A stretch of DNA of 64,000 nt, from contig CAMWLC010000005.1 in assembly GCA_947174995.1 (NCBI GenBank), positions 18,122 to 82,121 on the forward strand, given 5' to 3'. Positions within the stretch are counted from its first letter, which is position 1; each line of letters starts with the position of its first letter. A program made the translations under genes and the position numbers. Below, piece after piece: positions 18,355 through 27,684 of this stretch. This stretch comes from an uncultured Porphyromonadaceae bacterium (GTDB lineage: Bacteria; Bacteroidota; Bacteroidia; Bacteroidales; Muribaculaceae). The notes under the pieces were generated by a model. That model saw only the letters and a program-made list of their open reading frames with translations. It was not told the origin of the DNA and searched no databases.

Positions 18355-19404
18355 ATGACAGACAATCGAACAAGGTTCCCTGCCGAATGGGAAGAGGCCT
18401 CGGACGTGCTTCTCGCTCTTCCCGATTCCCATACCGACTGGGCATATATTCTCGAAGAGGCGCGCCAGCAGTATGTCAGGCTTATAGGGGCCATCGCAGG
18501 CGAGGGTCTCGCCGCCACGGTGCTCTGCCGCGACATCAAGGAGGCGGAGAGCCTCCTTGCCGGCGTGATGACTCCGCGGGTAAGACTCGTCCAGGCAGAC
18601 TACAATGACACCTGGACTCGCGATTACGGACCGCTGACCGTGGTGCGTGACGGCGAAAGAATCCGTCTTCTCGACTTCGGATTCAACGGATGGGGGCTTA
18701 AGTTTGCCTCTGACAAGGACAATCTGGTCAACATGCACCTCGCTTCTGACCTGGTGATACATCCCGACCTCTACCGCAATAACCGCGACTACGTCCTCGA
18801 GGGAGGCTCGGTGGAGAGCAACGGTGCGGGCACCATACTGACCACTACCCGATGCCTCTGCTCTCCCAACCGCAACGGGGGCCGAAGCAAAGGGGAAATC
18901 AACCATATTCTCGCCGAGCGCCTCGGCGCGGACCACGTGCTCTGGCTCGACCACGGATACCTGGCCGGCGACGACACCGATTCGCATATCGACACTCTGG
19001 CCCGTCTTGCTCCGGACGACATAATCCTCTTCACGGGATGCCGCGATATGGACGATGAGCATTTCGAGGAACTCCTGAAAATGCGTGCCCAGCTCTCGCT
19101 GATGCGCACGGCGGAGGGAAACCCGTTCAATCTCGTGGAACTCCCGCTCCCCTCCCCCATATACGATGAGGAGGGACAGCGTCTGCCGGCTACATACGCC
19201 AACTATCTGGTGTATGGCGACTGCATCTTCATGCCCGTCTACAACCAGCCGGAAAACGATCTTCTGGCCTGCCGCACGATCAAGGTGGCCTATCCCGCGC
19301 ACAAAGTAGTGCCGGTTGACTGCACCACGCTCATCAAGCAGCATGGTTCGTTGCACTGCGCCACGATGCAGCTTTACGAAACCTTTAACAAGAAACAGGA
19401 ATGA
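18355..19404 (+). CDS. aguA: agmatine deiminase family protein
   Basis: DYNDTWTRDYGPLTVV, LDHGYLAGDDTDSHIDTLARL, family-typical GSLHCATMQ; start at MTDNRTRFPAEWEE. Confidence 0.88.
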   Translation: MTDNRTRFPAEWEEASDVLLALPDSHTDWAYILEEARQQYVRLIGAIAGEGLAATVLCRDIKEAESLLAGVMTPRVRLVQADYNDTWTRDYGPLTVVRDGERIRLLDFGFNGWGLKFASDKDNLVNMHLASDLVIHPDLYRNNRDYVLEGGSVESNGAGTILTTTRCLCSPNRNGGRSKGEINHILAERLGADHVLWLDHGYLAGDDTDSHIDTLARLAPDDIILFTGCRDMDDEHFEELLKMRAQLSLMRTAEGNPFNLVELPLPSPIYDEEGQRLPATYANYLVYGDCIFMPVYNQPENDLLACRTIKVAYPAHKVVPVDCTTLIKQHGSLHCATMQLYETFNKKQE

Positions 19405-20300
19405 AAAACAAGATACCGCGCGTAATCCGCACCGGCATTGTCCAGCACTTCTTCACCGGGGATGTGGAGGCAAACCGCCGGCGCAATATCGCCGCCATAG
19501 AGAATCTCGCGGCCGAGGGTGCCCGCCTCATAGTACTCTCCGAACTACATGACTCCCTCTATTTCTGCCAGACCGAGGATGTGGAAAATTTTGATCTCGC
19601 CGTAGCCCTGACGGACGAGTTTGCTGACGTATACGCTCCCGTGGCCGCAGAAAACGGCGTGGTCATTGTGGCGAGTGCCTTTGAACGCCGCTCCACAGGC
19701 CTGTATCACAACACGGCCGTGGTCTTCGACGCCGACGGCTCTATCGCCGGTACGTTCCGCAAGATGCACATTCCGGACGACCCCGGTTTTTATGAAAAGT
19801 TCTATTTCGCTCCCGGCGACAAGGGTTTCGAGCCGGTGGAGACATCCCTGGGGCGTCTCGGGGTGCTCGTGTGCTGGGACCAGTGGTATCCCGAGGCTGC
19901 AAGGCTCATGGCCCTGCGGGGAGCCGAGATGCTGATATATCCCACGGCCATCGGCTGGAACCCCGACGATCCCGAGGATGAGAAGGAGCGACAGCGCGAG
20001 GCTTGGACCGTGGTGCAACGCGCCCATGCCGTGGCCAACGGCATCCCGGTCGTGAGCGTGAACCGTGTCGGATTCGAGGAGGATCCCTCGGGAGCCTCTT
20101 CGGGCATAGATTTCTGGGGGTCGAGTTTCGTGGCCGGACCGCAGGGAGAATTCCTTTTCCGCGCTCCCTGCGATGCCCCATGCGAACACGTGGTGGACAT
20201 CGACATGGACCGCAGCGAGAATGTGCGCCGCTGGTGGCCCTTCCTCCGCGACCGCCGCATCGACTATTATTCAGGACTCACCTCCAGATTCCTGGATTGA
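19401..20300 (+). CDS. aguB: N-carbamoylputrescine amidase (nitrilase superfamily)
   Basis: Catalytic E-K-C: LSELHDSLYF, GTFRKMHIPDDPGFYEKFYFAPGD, VLVCWDQWYPEAARLMALRGAE. Confidence 0.9.
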   Translation: MKNKIPRVIRTGIVQHFFTGDVEANRRRNIAAIENLAAEGARLIVLSELHDSLYFCQTEDVENFDLAVALTDEFADVYAPVAAENGVVIVASAFERRSTGLYHNTAVVFDADGSIAGTFRKMHIPDDPGFYEKFYFAPGDKGFEPVETSLGRLGVLVCWDQWYPEAARLMALRGAEMLIYPTAIGWNPDDPEDEKERQREAWTVVQRAHAVANGIPVVSVNRVGFEEDPSGASSGIDFWGSSFVAGPQGEFLFRAPCDAPCEHVVDIDMDRSENVRRWWPFLRDRRIDYYSGLTSRFLD

Positions 20301-20324
20301 GTCCCCCAGACTGAGACTTAGGAT

Positions 20325-21107
20325 ATGCAGACACAGATAGAGGGCGTGACCCTCGAATATGAAGATTCAGGTGAGAAGAATCTCCCGGCCGTCCTCATAA
20401 TGCACGGCTGGGGATGCGACCACACTACCGTGGCCTCCATCGCCGCCCTTTTCCACGGGAAGATGCGGGTGGTGAATGTGGACCTCCCCGGCCACGGCAA
20501 GAGCAGCGAGCCCCCGGCTGTGTGGAGCATCGAGGATTTCACTCGGGCGATGGAAAAGTTTATCGACTTTCTCGGGCTCGAAAAACCGGCTCTTATAGGC
20601 CACAGTTTCGGCGGGAGAATATCCATACTGATGTCCTCGCGCAGGGAGGTCTCGAAAGTCGTGCTGGTGGATTCGGCCGGCATCAGACCCTCGCGTCCGC
20701 TGAAATACTATCTCAAAGTGTATTCATTCAAGGCCGCCAAACGTATTCTTCCCCTGCTGCTCGGCAAAGAGCGGGGAAGCAGGGCGATAGACGCGTGGCG
20801 AGGCAAGGCCGGCTCTGCCGATTACCGCAATTCATCCCCGCTGATGCGTGCCGTGATGAGCAAATGTGTCAATGAAGACCTCAAGTCGGTCATGCCCTAC
20901 ATCAAGGCCCCCGTGCTGCTGGTGTGGGGCGAAAACGACACCGCCACACCCCTATCCGATGCCAAGACGATGGAGAGACTTATCCCCGACGCCGGACTCG
21001 TGGCCTTCCCGGGATGCGGACACTACAGTTTCCTCGACAATCCCCGGGGATTCAAGGCCGTTATCAATGAATTTTTCAAACCGGAGTTCACCTCCGCAGT
21101 CTCCTGA
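20325..21107 (+). CDS. alpha/beta hydrolase
   Basis: HGWGCDHTT, nucleophile elbow IGHSFGGRISI, GCGHYSFLDNP. Confidence 0.88.
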   Translation: MQTQIEGVTLEYEDSGEKNLPAVLIMHGWGCDHTTVASIAALFHGKMRVVNVDLPGHGKSSEPPAVWSIEDFTRAMEKFIDFLGLEKPALIGHSFGGRISILMSSRREVSKVVLVDSAGIRPSRPLKYYLKVYSFKAAKRILPLLLGKERGSRAIDAWRGKAGSADYRNSSPLMRAVMSKCVNEDLKSVMPYIKAPVLLVWGENDTATPLSDAKTMERLIPDAGLVAFPGCGHYSFLDNPRGFKAVINEFFKPEFTSAVS

Positions 21108-21134
21108 CGATACCGCAGTTATTAACGCCGTTTA

Positions 21135-22742
21135 TTGACAATGAGCGCTTTTACAATTACAATCTACGTGATTTGCGGCATATATATGCTGCTCAACTTC
21201 AAGCATGACATCCACATGCTCCAGCAGAACTCCTACCGTCCCGAACGATACTGGAGGTATCTGCGCAAAAACGACCTCACCTCTCCCTGGAGGATGGTGG
21301 ATGTGGCCATGCTGCTTTTCCTCCTCTCCACTCTGCTCAACCCCGTGCTGAGGGTTCTACTCATCGCGCTGGTGTGTGTGGCGAAATGCTTCATTATATC
21401 GCGCAGGAAGTTCAAGAAACCGCTGGTGTTCACGTCTCGCGTGAAGCGAATCTACGGGGTTATAGGCGTCATCTCCGCCGGGGCCGTTCTGGCCGAGGCC
21501 CTTACGCTCGGTGTCCGGAAGGATGTGCTGGCCTACTACTCAGGCGTAGATGTCACGCTCGGCACCCTACTGCTGATCTGCATTTTCTCATGGGCAGTTG
21601 TCATGCTCGCCATCCTGATTCTCTCTCCGGTGGAAAAGAGCATCAACGCGCGATACCGCAACGAGGCGGTCTCAATCCTCAGCTCCATGCCTGACCTCAC
21701 AGTCGTGGGTATCACCGGTTCGTATGGCAAGACCTCAACCAAGCATTATCTCCACCGCATCCTCTCCGAAAGCTACGATGTGCTCATGACACCCGGCAGC
21801 TACAACACCCCCATGGGAGTGATTCGCACGGTGCGCGAGATGATGAAGCCCTACTACAAGGTATTCATTTGCGAGATGGGAGCGAAGCAGAAGGGCGACA
21901 TCAAGGAGATATGCGACATGGTGCATCCCTCCATCGGCATTGTCACCGCCGTGGGTCCCATGCACCTCGAAACCTTCAAGAGTATCGAAAACGTGCAGTC
22001 CACAAAGTTTGAACTGATCGATGCCCTCCCCGCCGAAGGATTCGCGGTGGTCAACGATGATTTCGAGTATTGCGCCAACCGATCGGTGAATAATGTCGGC
22101 ATCGTGCGTTACGCCGTCTCCAACACCGGAGCGGCAGACTACCGCGCCGAAGACATACGTTATTCTCCGCGAGGCACTACTTTCACGGTTGTCGGGCCCG
22201 ATAACCTCCGCTTGCCCCTCAACACCAAACTTGTCGGCGAGTGTAATATTTCCAACCTTCTCGCAGCCGTGGCAGTGGCCATTCATCTCAAGGTGCCGCA
22301 CGACAAGATACAGTACGCCGTGGCGTCGATCGAGCAGGTGGAGCATCGCCTCAACATCAAGCGTACCCCCGGCGGAGTCACCATCATCGATGACGCCTTC
22401 AATTCCAACCCCTCCGGATCTCGCATGGCTGTCGATGTGCTCAGCGGCTTCACCGACGGACGCCGCGTCATTGTCACGCCGGGCATGATCGAGCTTGGCG
22501 ACAGGCAGTTCGAGCTTAACAAGGAACTGGGACGCCACATCGCCTCCGGAGTCGACACGGCGATTATCGTGGGCGAATACAACCGCGAAGCGCTCGTTGC
22601 CGGAGCTCGCGAAGGGGGCATGGACGAGAGCGGCATCATACCCGTAGCCTCATTCGGCGAGGCCCAGCAGGTGCTGTCAACCATGCTCAAGGCCGGCGAC
22701 ACTGTGCTCTACGAAAACGACCTCCCCGACTCCTTCAAGTGA
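21135..22742 (+). CDS. membrane-associated Mur ligase family protein (MurF-like)
   Basis: N-terminal multi-TM region then TVVGITGSYGKTSTKHYL ATP-binding motif, CEMGAKQKGDIKEICDMVHPSIGIVTAVGPMHLETF, IDDAFNSNPSGSRMAVDVL. Confidence 0.85.
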   Translation: MTMSAFTITIYVICGIYMLLNFKHDIHMLQQNSYRPERYWRYLRKNDLTSPWRMVDVAMLLFLLSTLLNPVLRVLLIALVCVAKCFIISRRKFKKPLVFTSRVKRIYGVIGVISAGAVLAEALTLGVRKDVLAYYSGVDVTLGTLLLICIFSWAVVMLAILILSPVEKSINARYRNEAVSILSSMPDLTVVGITGSYGKTSTKHYLHRILSESYDVLMTPGSYNTPMGVIRTVREMMKPYYKVFICEMGAKQKGDIKEICDMVHPSIGIVTAVGPMHLETFKSIENVQSTKFELIDALPAEGFAVVNDDFEYCANRSVNNVGIVRYAVSNTGAADYRAEDIRYSPRGTTFTVVGPDNLRLPLNTKLVGECNISNLLAAVAVAIHLKVPHDKIQYAVASIEQVEHRLNIKRTPGGVTIIDDAFNSNPSGSRMAVDVLSGFTDGRRVIVTPGMIELGDRQFELNKELGRHIASGVDTAIIVGEYNREALVAGAREGGMDESGIIPVASFGEAQQVLSTMLKAGDTVLYENDLPDSFK

Positions 22743-22749
22743 TTTTTAA

Positions 22750-22938
22750 GTACCCGATAACGTACCCGATAAAACTGAACAAAACATATTGACTCTACTC
22801 GCGGACAACCCGCACCTTACTCGCTGAGAGCTTGCCGAAAAGATTGGAATATCGGAGAATGGCATAAAGAAGATAATGACGACACTGAAAGCCTTGGGAT
22901 GGATAGAACGCATTGGCAGCAATAAGACTGGATATTAA
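22750..22938 (+). pseudogene. 3' remnant of an AlbA_2/AAA_4-type ATP-binding protein (C-terminal winged helix)
   Basis: Frame reads VPDNVPDKTEQNILTLLADNPHLTR*ELAEKIGISENGIKKIMTTLKALGWIERIGSNKTGY*; in-frame TGA and no upstream body. Confidence 0.7.
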
Positions 22939-22976
22939 TAAGAATCGGCGGCTTGTTCAAGCTGCCGATTCTTATT
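22937..22976 (+). terminator. 19-bp stem hairpin
   Basis: AATAAGAATCGGCGGCTTG-TT-CAAGCTGCCGATTCTTATT. Confidence 0.65.
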
Positions 22977-23006
22977 GTGAGTATATTATACGGTTTCTCG
23001 TCGGAA

Positions 23007-23819
23007 TCAACTGGCGCCATTTTCTTGTGTGCTGTCTGATGAGGGTGCCGCGCCATTTGAGGATGCGGACTTCGACTTGCCACCGACGGGATTGGTGATA
23101 AGGAAGGGGGATTCTCCCGATTCCTTGTCGCGGTTCTGTATCAGATTGGTGACATAGACAGTGAAGATCGGAAACATCATCATGCCCAAGGCTGCCAGCA
23201 GCACGGAAAGCACTTTGCCCACCGGCGTTACGGCCACGATGTTCGAGCCTACCGTAGTGGCATCCATGAAGCCCCACCAGAGTGCGCTGTAATAATCCTT
23301 TACCAGCGGGTTCACTCCCTTTTCAAAGACGAAGAATACCAACGAACCGAAATAGATCGAAGCGAAAAGAGTTACGAGATATGTCATGAAGAGACTCGTC
23401 GCACGATTGTACGTGAACCATCCCACCACTATCGCCAGAGCATATCCTCCGCGCACAAGCGGGATAAAGCGGAGCAGGTATCCGATCTTCGGGTCGAAAT
23501 GCCATCCGTAATACTGAATTATCGACAGATAGGGTATTGACACGAGCAGAAACACGAAGCGAGTCTTGAGATAGTGCCATTTTCTCGGCGCCATTATCCA
23601 CTCAATGAAAAAATCCGCAAGGAAAGCCACGCAGATAAGAAATTGCGTGTGCATGAATTTCGACTGGTGATAAAACGGAATGTTCTTGAAAGTGTCGATC
23701 GAAATGGCCACAACGAGATATACCGCAAGTCCCAGCACAATGATATGCAGGATATTGTATACCCATTGTTTCCCTTTTGAGGGCCGAAGGTTGTCGGTGA
23801 CTGATGTGGAAGTGTTCAT
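23007..23819 (-). CDS. ion/potassium channel family protein
   Basis: 6-TM-like protein with pore-helix-like ALWWGFMDATTVGSNIVAVTPVGKVLSVLLAALGMMMFPIFTVYV. Confidence 0.75.
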   Translation of the reverse strand: MNTSTSVTDNLRPSKGKQWVYNILHIIVLGLAVYLVVAISIDTFKNIPFYHQSKFMHTQFLICVAFLADFFIEWIMAPRKWHYLKTRFVFLLVSIPYLSIIQYYGWHFDPKIGYLLRFIPLVRGGYALAIVVGWFTYNRATSLFMTYLVTLFASIYFGSLVFFVFEKGVNPLVKDYYSALWWGFMDATTVGSNIVAVTPVGKVLSVLLAALGMMMFPIFTVYVTNLIQNRDKESGESPFLITNPVGGKSKSASSNGAAPSSDSTQENGAS

Positions 23820-23982
23820 AGTATTTGTGAGTTTAGTCTATATTCATTACAATTCCACCCCCGTCAATGTTCAGGTATCATGAACCATTCATGGTTATCG
23901 CAGGTTTAAATAATGTTAACTTAACGTTCTCTTCAAGACATAATGTTAACGACAACCTTATAACCAAAAACCTCAAAATACT

Positions 23983-24966
23983 ATGGCAGCATCCTCTACC
24001 CCCACGGCATCAGGCTACACAGTGGCCGGTGTAATCAAGGAATTTCCACGCACAGTTGCACGCGGAGTCGGTCAGGTCATGTTTCAGGACAGTGCCTGGA
24101 CCGGACTATTGTTCTTAATCGGAATCTTCTGGGGCGCATACGCCGAAGGCTCTCCCCTCGTTGCCTGGGGAGCTCTCACAGGTGTGGTCGTCTCCACTCT
24201 GACCGGCTATCTATCCGGACTTCAGGATGAAAACGGGGCCCAGGGTCTCTGGGGATTCAACGGCGTCCTGGTAGGATGCGCCTTCCCCACCTTCCTCGGC
24301 AACACCATCTGGATGTGGCTCGCCCTTATCTTCTGCTCCGCTCTCACGACCTGGGTGCGCAATGCGTTCAATAACATCACGGGCAAATGGGGGGTCAGCT
24401 CGTTCACGTTCCCCTTCGTGTTCTGCACGTGGTGCTTCCTCCTTGCCGCCCGTCAGTTTCACGGTATGCCCGACACCGGGATGTCGACTCCGGAGATAGT
24501 TTACAATGTACCCGCAAGCATCGACATGGGCCTCGGCGACCTCGTGGTCTACTGGCTCAAGGGCATCGCCCAGGTATTCCTCATCAACAACTGGGTCACC
24601 GGAATCTTCTTCCTCATCGGCCTTGCGCTGTGTAGCGTACGAGCAGCTGTCTGGGCCGCGATAGCCTCCGCCATCTCGCTGCTCATCGCCCTATGTTTCC
24701 ATGCTCCCGGAGCAAGCGTGGCCGAAGGCCTCTACGGCTTCAGTGCAGTGCTGACCGGCATCGCGCTTGGCGCCACTTTCTGCCGCTTCACCTGGCAGAC
24801 AGCCGTATGGAGCGTATGCGGTATCATCGCCACAGTCTTCATCCAGGCCGGTATGAACTCCTTCATGGCACCCCTTGGACTCGCCACGCTGACCGGTCCC
24901 TTCTGCATCGGCACATGGCTTTTCCTGCTCCCCGCTTACAAATGGTTTGAACCCAAAAACTCATGA
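23983..24966 (+). CDS. urea transporter family protein
   Basis: GVGQVMFQDSAWTGLLFLIGIFWGA...GLWGFNGVLVGCAFPTFL...LYGFSAVLTGIALGATF duplicated UT fold. Confidence 0.85.
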   Translation: MAASSTPTASGYTVAGVIKEFPRTVARGVGQVMFQDSAWTGLLFLIGIFWGAYAEGSPLVAWGALTGVVVSTLTGYLSGLQDENGAQGLWGFNGVLVGCAFPTFLGNTIWMWLALIFCSALTTWVRNAFNNITGKWGVSSFTFPFVFCTWCFLLAARQFHGMPDTGMSTPEIVYNVPASIDMGLGDLVVYWLKGIAQVFLINNWVTGIFFLIGLALCSVRAAVWAAIASAISLLIALCFHAPGASVAEGLYGFSAVLTGIALGATFCRFTWQTAVWSVCGIIATVFIQAGMNSFMAPLGLATLTGPFCIGTWLFLLPAYKWFEPKNS

Positions 24967-26372
24967 AAACCCAATCCAACCCCACACAGACCTCTCCCTC
25001 GACGGGTGAGGTCTGTCTTTCTACCATGCCGCTGGGATGGCGGCATTACAGGATAGTGTTCACCGCCTCCCTCGGACAGCTCATAGGCACGGCCCTCGCT
25101 ACAATGGTGAGCGTCATGATTCCGATGATCCAGATTGTCTCCCATCCCGAACTCTCCTCCTTCATGCAGGGACTCATGGGAGCCATGGACCTAATAGGCA
25201 TCGCTGCAGGCTCTGTGGTGATAGGCAAGCTCACCGACCGTTACGGATACCTGCTCTTCTTCCGGCTCTGCCCGGTGATGATACTCCTCGCAGCCGTGAT
25301 GGGGCTTATCTGGCCCACGGTGGCAGTAACATTGGTATCACTCTTCTTAATGGGATTCGCCATCGGCGGGGAATACAGTCTTGATTCCGACTACGTCTCC
25401 GAACTCCTGCCAATAAAATGGCGCTCCACCATGGTGGGCGTAACCAAAGCAGCCAGTGCCCTGGGCAACATACTCGTGGCCGGAGCCTGCTGGGCGTTGC
25501 TACTGTATTGGAACGCGGCCACGGCATGGCCCAAGCTCCTGTGGATGATGGTGCTTATATCCGGCATCATGATAGCAAGCCGCATACACTTCGCCGGAAG
25601 CCCCTACTGGCTCGCCGAGCACGGGCGCCTCAAGGAGGGGGAAGCTGCCGCCAAATATCTGCTTGGAGACGACGTGACACTCGACTTAGCACAGATCGAG
25701 GCCGATGAGAAAAAAAAGGCCGAGGAGAAAAGTAACCGCACCGGCCTCCGGAGCTTCATCGCAAAAAACGGCAGGAAAATCATACTCACCGGTGTGCCTT
25801 GGGCCTGCGAGGGACTCGGAGTCTACGGTATCGGGGTCTTCCTCCCTATCCTGCTCCTCGCCCTCGGCATAGGACATGAAAGCCCCGGCGCATCGCAATA
25901 CATGCACGTCACCTATTCCGTGAAGATGACCTTCTGGATCAGTTGCGTCATGCTCCCAGGATTCATCATCGGCCTGGTGCTCATTCCGAAAATGAGATCG
26001 GTGAAGATACTGTCATGGGGCTTTTATCTGAGCGCCGCCTCCCTGGTGCTCCTATGGCTCGGATATGACCTCAAATGGCACGCGGCCATCACGGTCGTAG
26101 CCTTCATGCTCTTCGAGCTGTTTCTCAACGCAGGGCCTCACTTAATCACCTACGTGCTTCCTCCCGAAGTCTATCCCGTCAAGGACAGAAGTCTCGGCAG
26201 CGGCATCGCCGCCTGTCTCGGCAAGGTCGGAGCCGTGCTCGCAGTATTCTTCATTCCTCTGATGCTGAAATGGGGAGGCGTGAATCTGGTGCTTATCGTC
26301 TCCACCGTAACGATGATTGTCGGCGGACTGATCACCACGGTTTTCAGCTCCCTCGTAACGAAAAAATCCTGA
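24963..26372 (+). CDS. MFS transporter
   Basis: 12-TM MFS with GKLTDRYGYLLFF and GFAIGGEYSLDSDYVSELLPIKWRSTMVG; 4-bp overlap with the preceding gene. Confidence 0.88.
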   Translation: MKTQSNPTQTSPSTGEVCLSTMPLGWRHYRIVFTASLGQLIGTALATMVSVMIPMIQIVSHPELSSFMQGLMGAMDLIGIAAGSVVIGKLTDRYGYLLFFRLCPVMILLAAVMGLIWPTVAVTLVSLFLMGFAIGGEYSLDSDYVSELLPIKWRSTMVGVTKAASALGNILVAGACWALLLYWNAATAWPKLLWMMVLISGIMIASRIHFAGSPYWLAEHGRLKEGEAAAKYLLGDDVTLDLAQIEADEKKKAEEKSNRTGLRSFIAKNGRKIILTGVPWACEGLGVYGIGVFLPILLLALGIGHESPGASQYMHVTYSVKMTFWISCVMLPGFIIGLVLIPKMRSVKILSWGFYLSAASLVLLWLGYDLKWHAAITVVAFMLFELFLNAGPHLITYVLPPEVYPVKDRSLGSGIAACLGKVGAVLAVFFIPLMLKWGGVNLVLIVSTVTMIVGGLITTVFSSLVTKKS

Positions 26373-26381
26373 CAAAAGCAG

Positions 26382-26438
26382 CAAAAAGAAGTGGACTTGA
26401 CAGCTCTGTCAAGTCCACTTCTTTTGCTCAAACGCAGA
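26382..26438. terminator. strong hairpin between convergent genes
   Basis: AGCAAAAAGAAGTGGACTTGACA-GCTC-TGTCAAGTCCACTTCTTTTGCT. Confidence 0.75.
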
Positions 26439-26459
26439 CGCGCTGCTTTGTTACGCACC

Positions 26460-27023
26460 TTACTTCAGGGCGGCTCCGGCCGAGAAAGCATCGCCCACCC
26501 TTTCTCCGAGAGCGATGTAGCCGTTGTGGACAGGATCGAAAGTTATCAGCTTCATCTTCTCCACGTCAGGCTTGCCATCGGCTGCCAGATATTTCTCGTC
26601 ACAGACGATATTCACGATCTCCGCTATGAGAAAGAAACCGGACGGCGACTCATTTATTTTCTCCTTGACGCGACATTCCATCGTCATCGGGAAAACATCA
26701 AACACAGGAGCGTCGACGTGCTCACCCTTGACGACATTCCATCCTGTCTTAGCGATTTTGTCGTGACACTTCCGTCCGCTCACGATCCCCACGAAATCCG
26801 AAGCCACGAGGGTATCCGAAGTGGCGAAGGCAAGAGTGAACTCTCCGTTACGGTTGAGGTTATCCGTGGTGGCATGGGAGCCCAAAGATATCATAATATC
26901 ATGCATATCCCATTGGCCACCCCATGCTGCATTCATCGCATTGGGTGTGCCGTCGGCATCATACGTGCCGATGATAAGCACAGGCTGAGGGAGCAGCCAG
27001 GCTCTCGGTTGAAAATTCTTCAT
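26460..27023 (-). CDS. flavin reductase family protein
   Basis: PRAWLLPQPVLIIGTYDADGTPNAMNAAWGG ... SDFVGIVSGRK. Confidence 0.88.
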   Translation of the reverse strand: MKNFQPRAWLLPQPVLIIGTYDADGTPNAMNAAWGGQWDMHDIMISLGSHATTDNLNRNGEFTLAFATSDTLVASDFVGIVSGRKCHDKIAKTGWNVVKGEHVDAPVFDVFPMTMECRVKEKINESPSGFFLIAEIVNIVCDEKYLAADGKPDVEKMKLITFDPVHNGYIALGERVGDAFSAGAALK

Positions 27024-27028
27024 GGAAA

Positions 27029-27562
27029 TTAATTTTTTGGAGGAATACGTTTGATTAATCTTGCCGGATTCCCGGCCACGATAGTGTCCGCCTCCACATC
27101 CTTCGTGACGACGCTCGCCGCCCCGACCACGGCATTGTCACCTACGGTCACACCGGGGAGAATGGTGGCACCGGCACCGATCCATGCGTTTTTGCCTATA
27201 TGTACCGGCTTGCAGGTTATCACCTGACGCTCGTAAAGGTCGTGGTTATTGGAGATGAGCTGCACATTCGCCGCAATCATCGCTCCGTCGTCAACGGTGA
27301 TACCCCCTGCCGCCATCATCAGGCATCCGGGCATGATCACTACGTTCCGCCCGATTCTGACGTTGTGCGGTCTGACCGCCGTGAGGGGGATCTCGACGCG
27401 GCTTCCTTCGCCGATAGATGGGAAAATACGGTGCATGAGATCCTTGCTTTCGGGAGTGCCCGGCAAGGTATGATTGAATTTGAACACGAGCTGCGCGTGA
27501 GTCTCGGCAAGCGCCAGTTCCTCCCGCGTCTGCTTCGTAACATCGATTCTTATTTCCTTCAT
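27029..27562 (-). CDS. hexapeptide-repeat sugar O-acetyltransferase (Maa/LacA-like)
   Basis: Left-handed beta-helix hexapeptides; VHIGKNAWIGAGATILPGVTVGDNAVVGAASVVTKDVEADTIVAGNPARLIK. Confidence 0.9.
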   Translation of the reverse strand: MKEIRIDVTKQTREELALAETHAQLVFKFNHTLPGTPESKDLMHRIFPSIGEGSRVEIPLTAVRPHNVRIGRNVVIMPGCLMMAAGGITVDDGAMIAANVQLISNNHDLYERQVITCKPVHIGKNAWIGAGATILPGVTVGDNAVVGAASVVTKDVEADTIVAGNPARLIKRIPPKN

Positions 27563-27656
27563 ATTACTATAACACCGTCAAACCGAGGATTGGTCATTTT
27601 TTTTGTACGATGGGGCCTAATTTTGGAATTCGCTTGCAGGAATAAAAAAAAATTGC

Positions 27657-27664
27657 TAAATTTG
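27657..27664 (+). promoter_or_regulatory. -7 element TAAATTTG upstream of rpoD
   Basis: TTG (27634-27636)-N20-TAAATTTG. Confidence 0.5.
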
Positions 27665-27684
27665 CATAATTTAGGAAAAATTTT

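Noticed and set aside
18292-19356. 354-aa minus-strand ORF
   Set aside because: Antisense to the agmatine deiminase gene, which has clear catalytic motifs.
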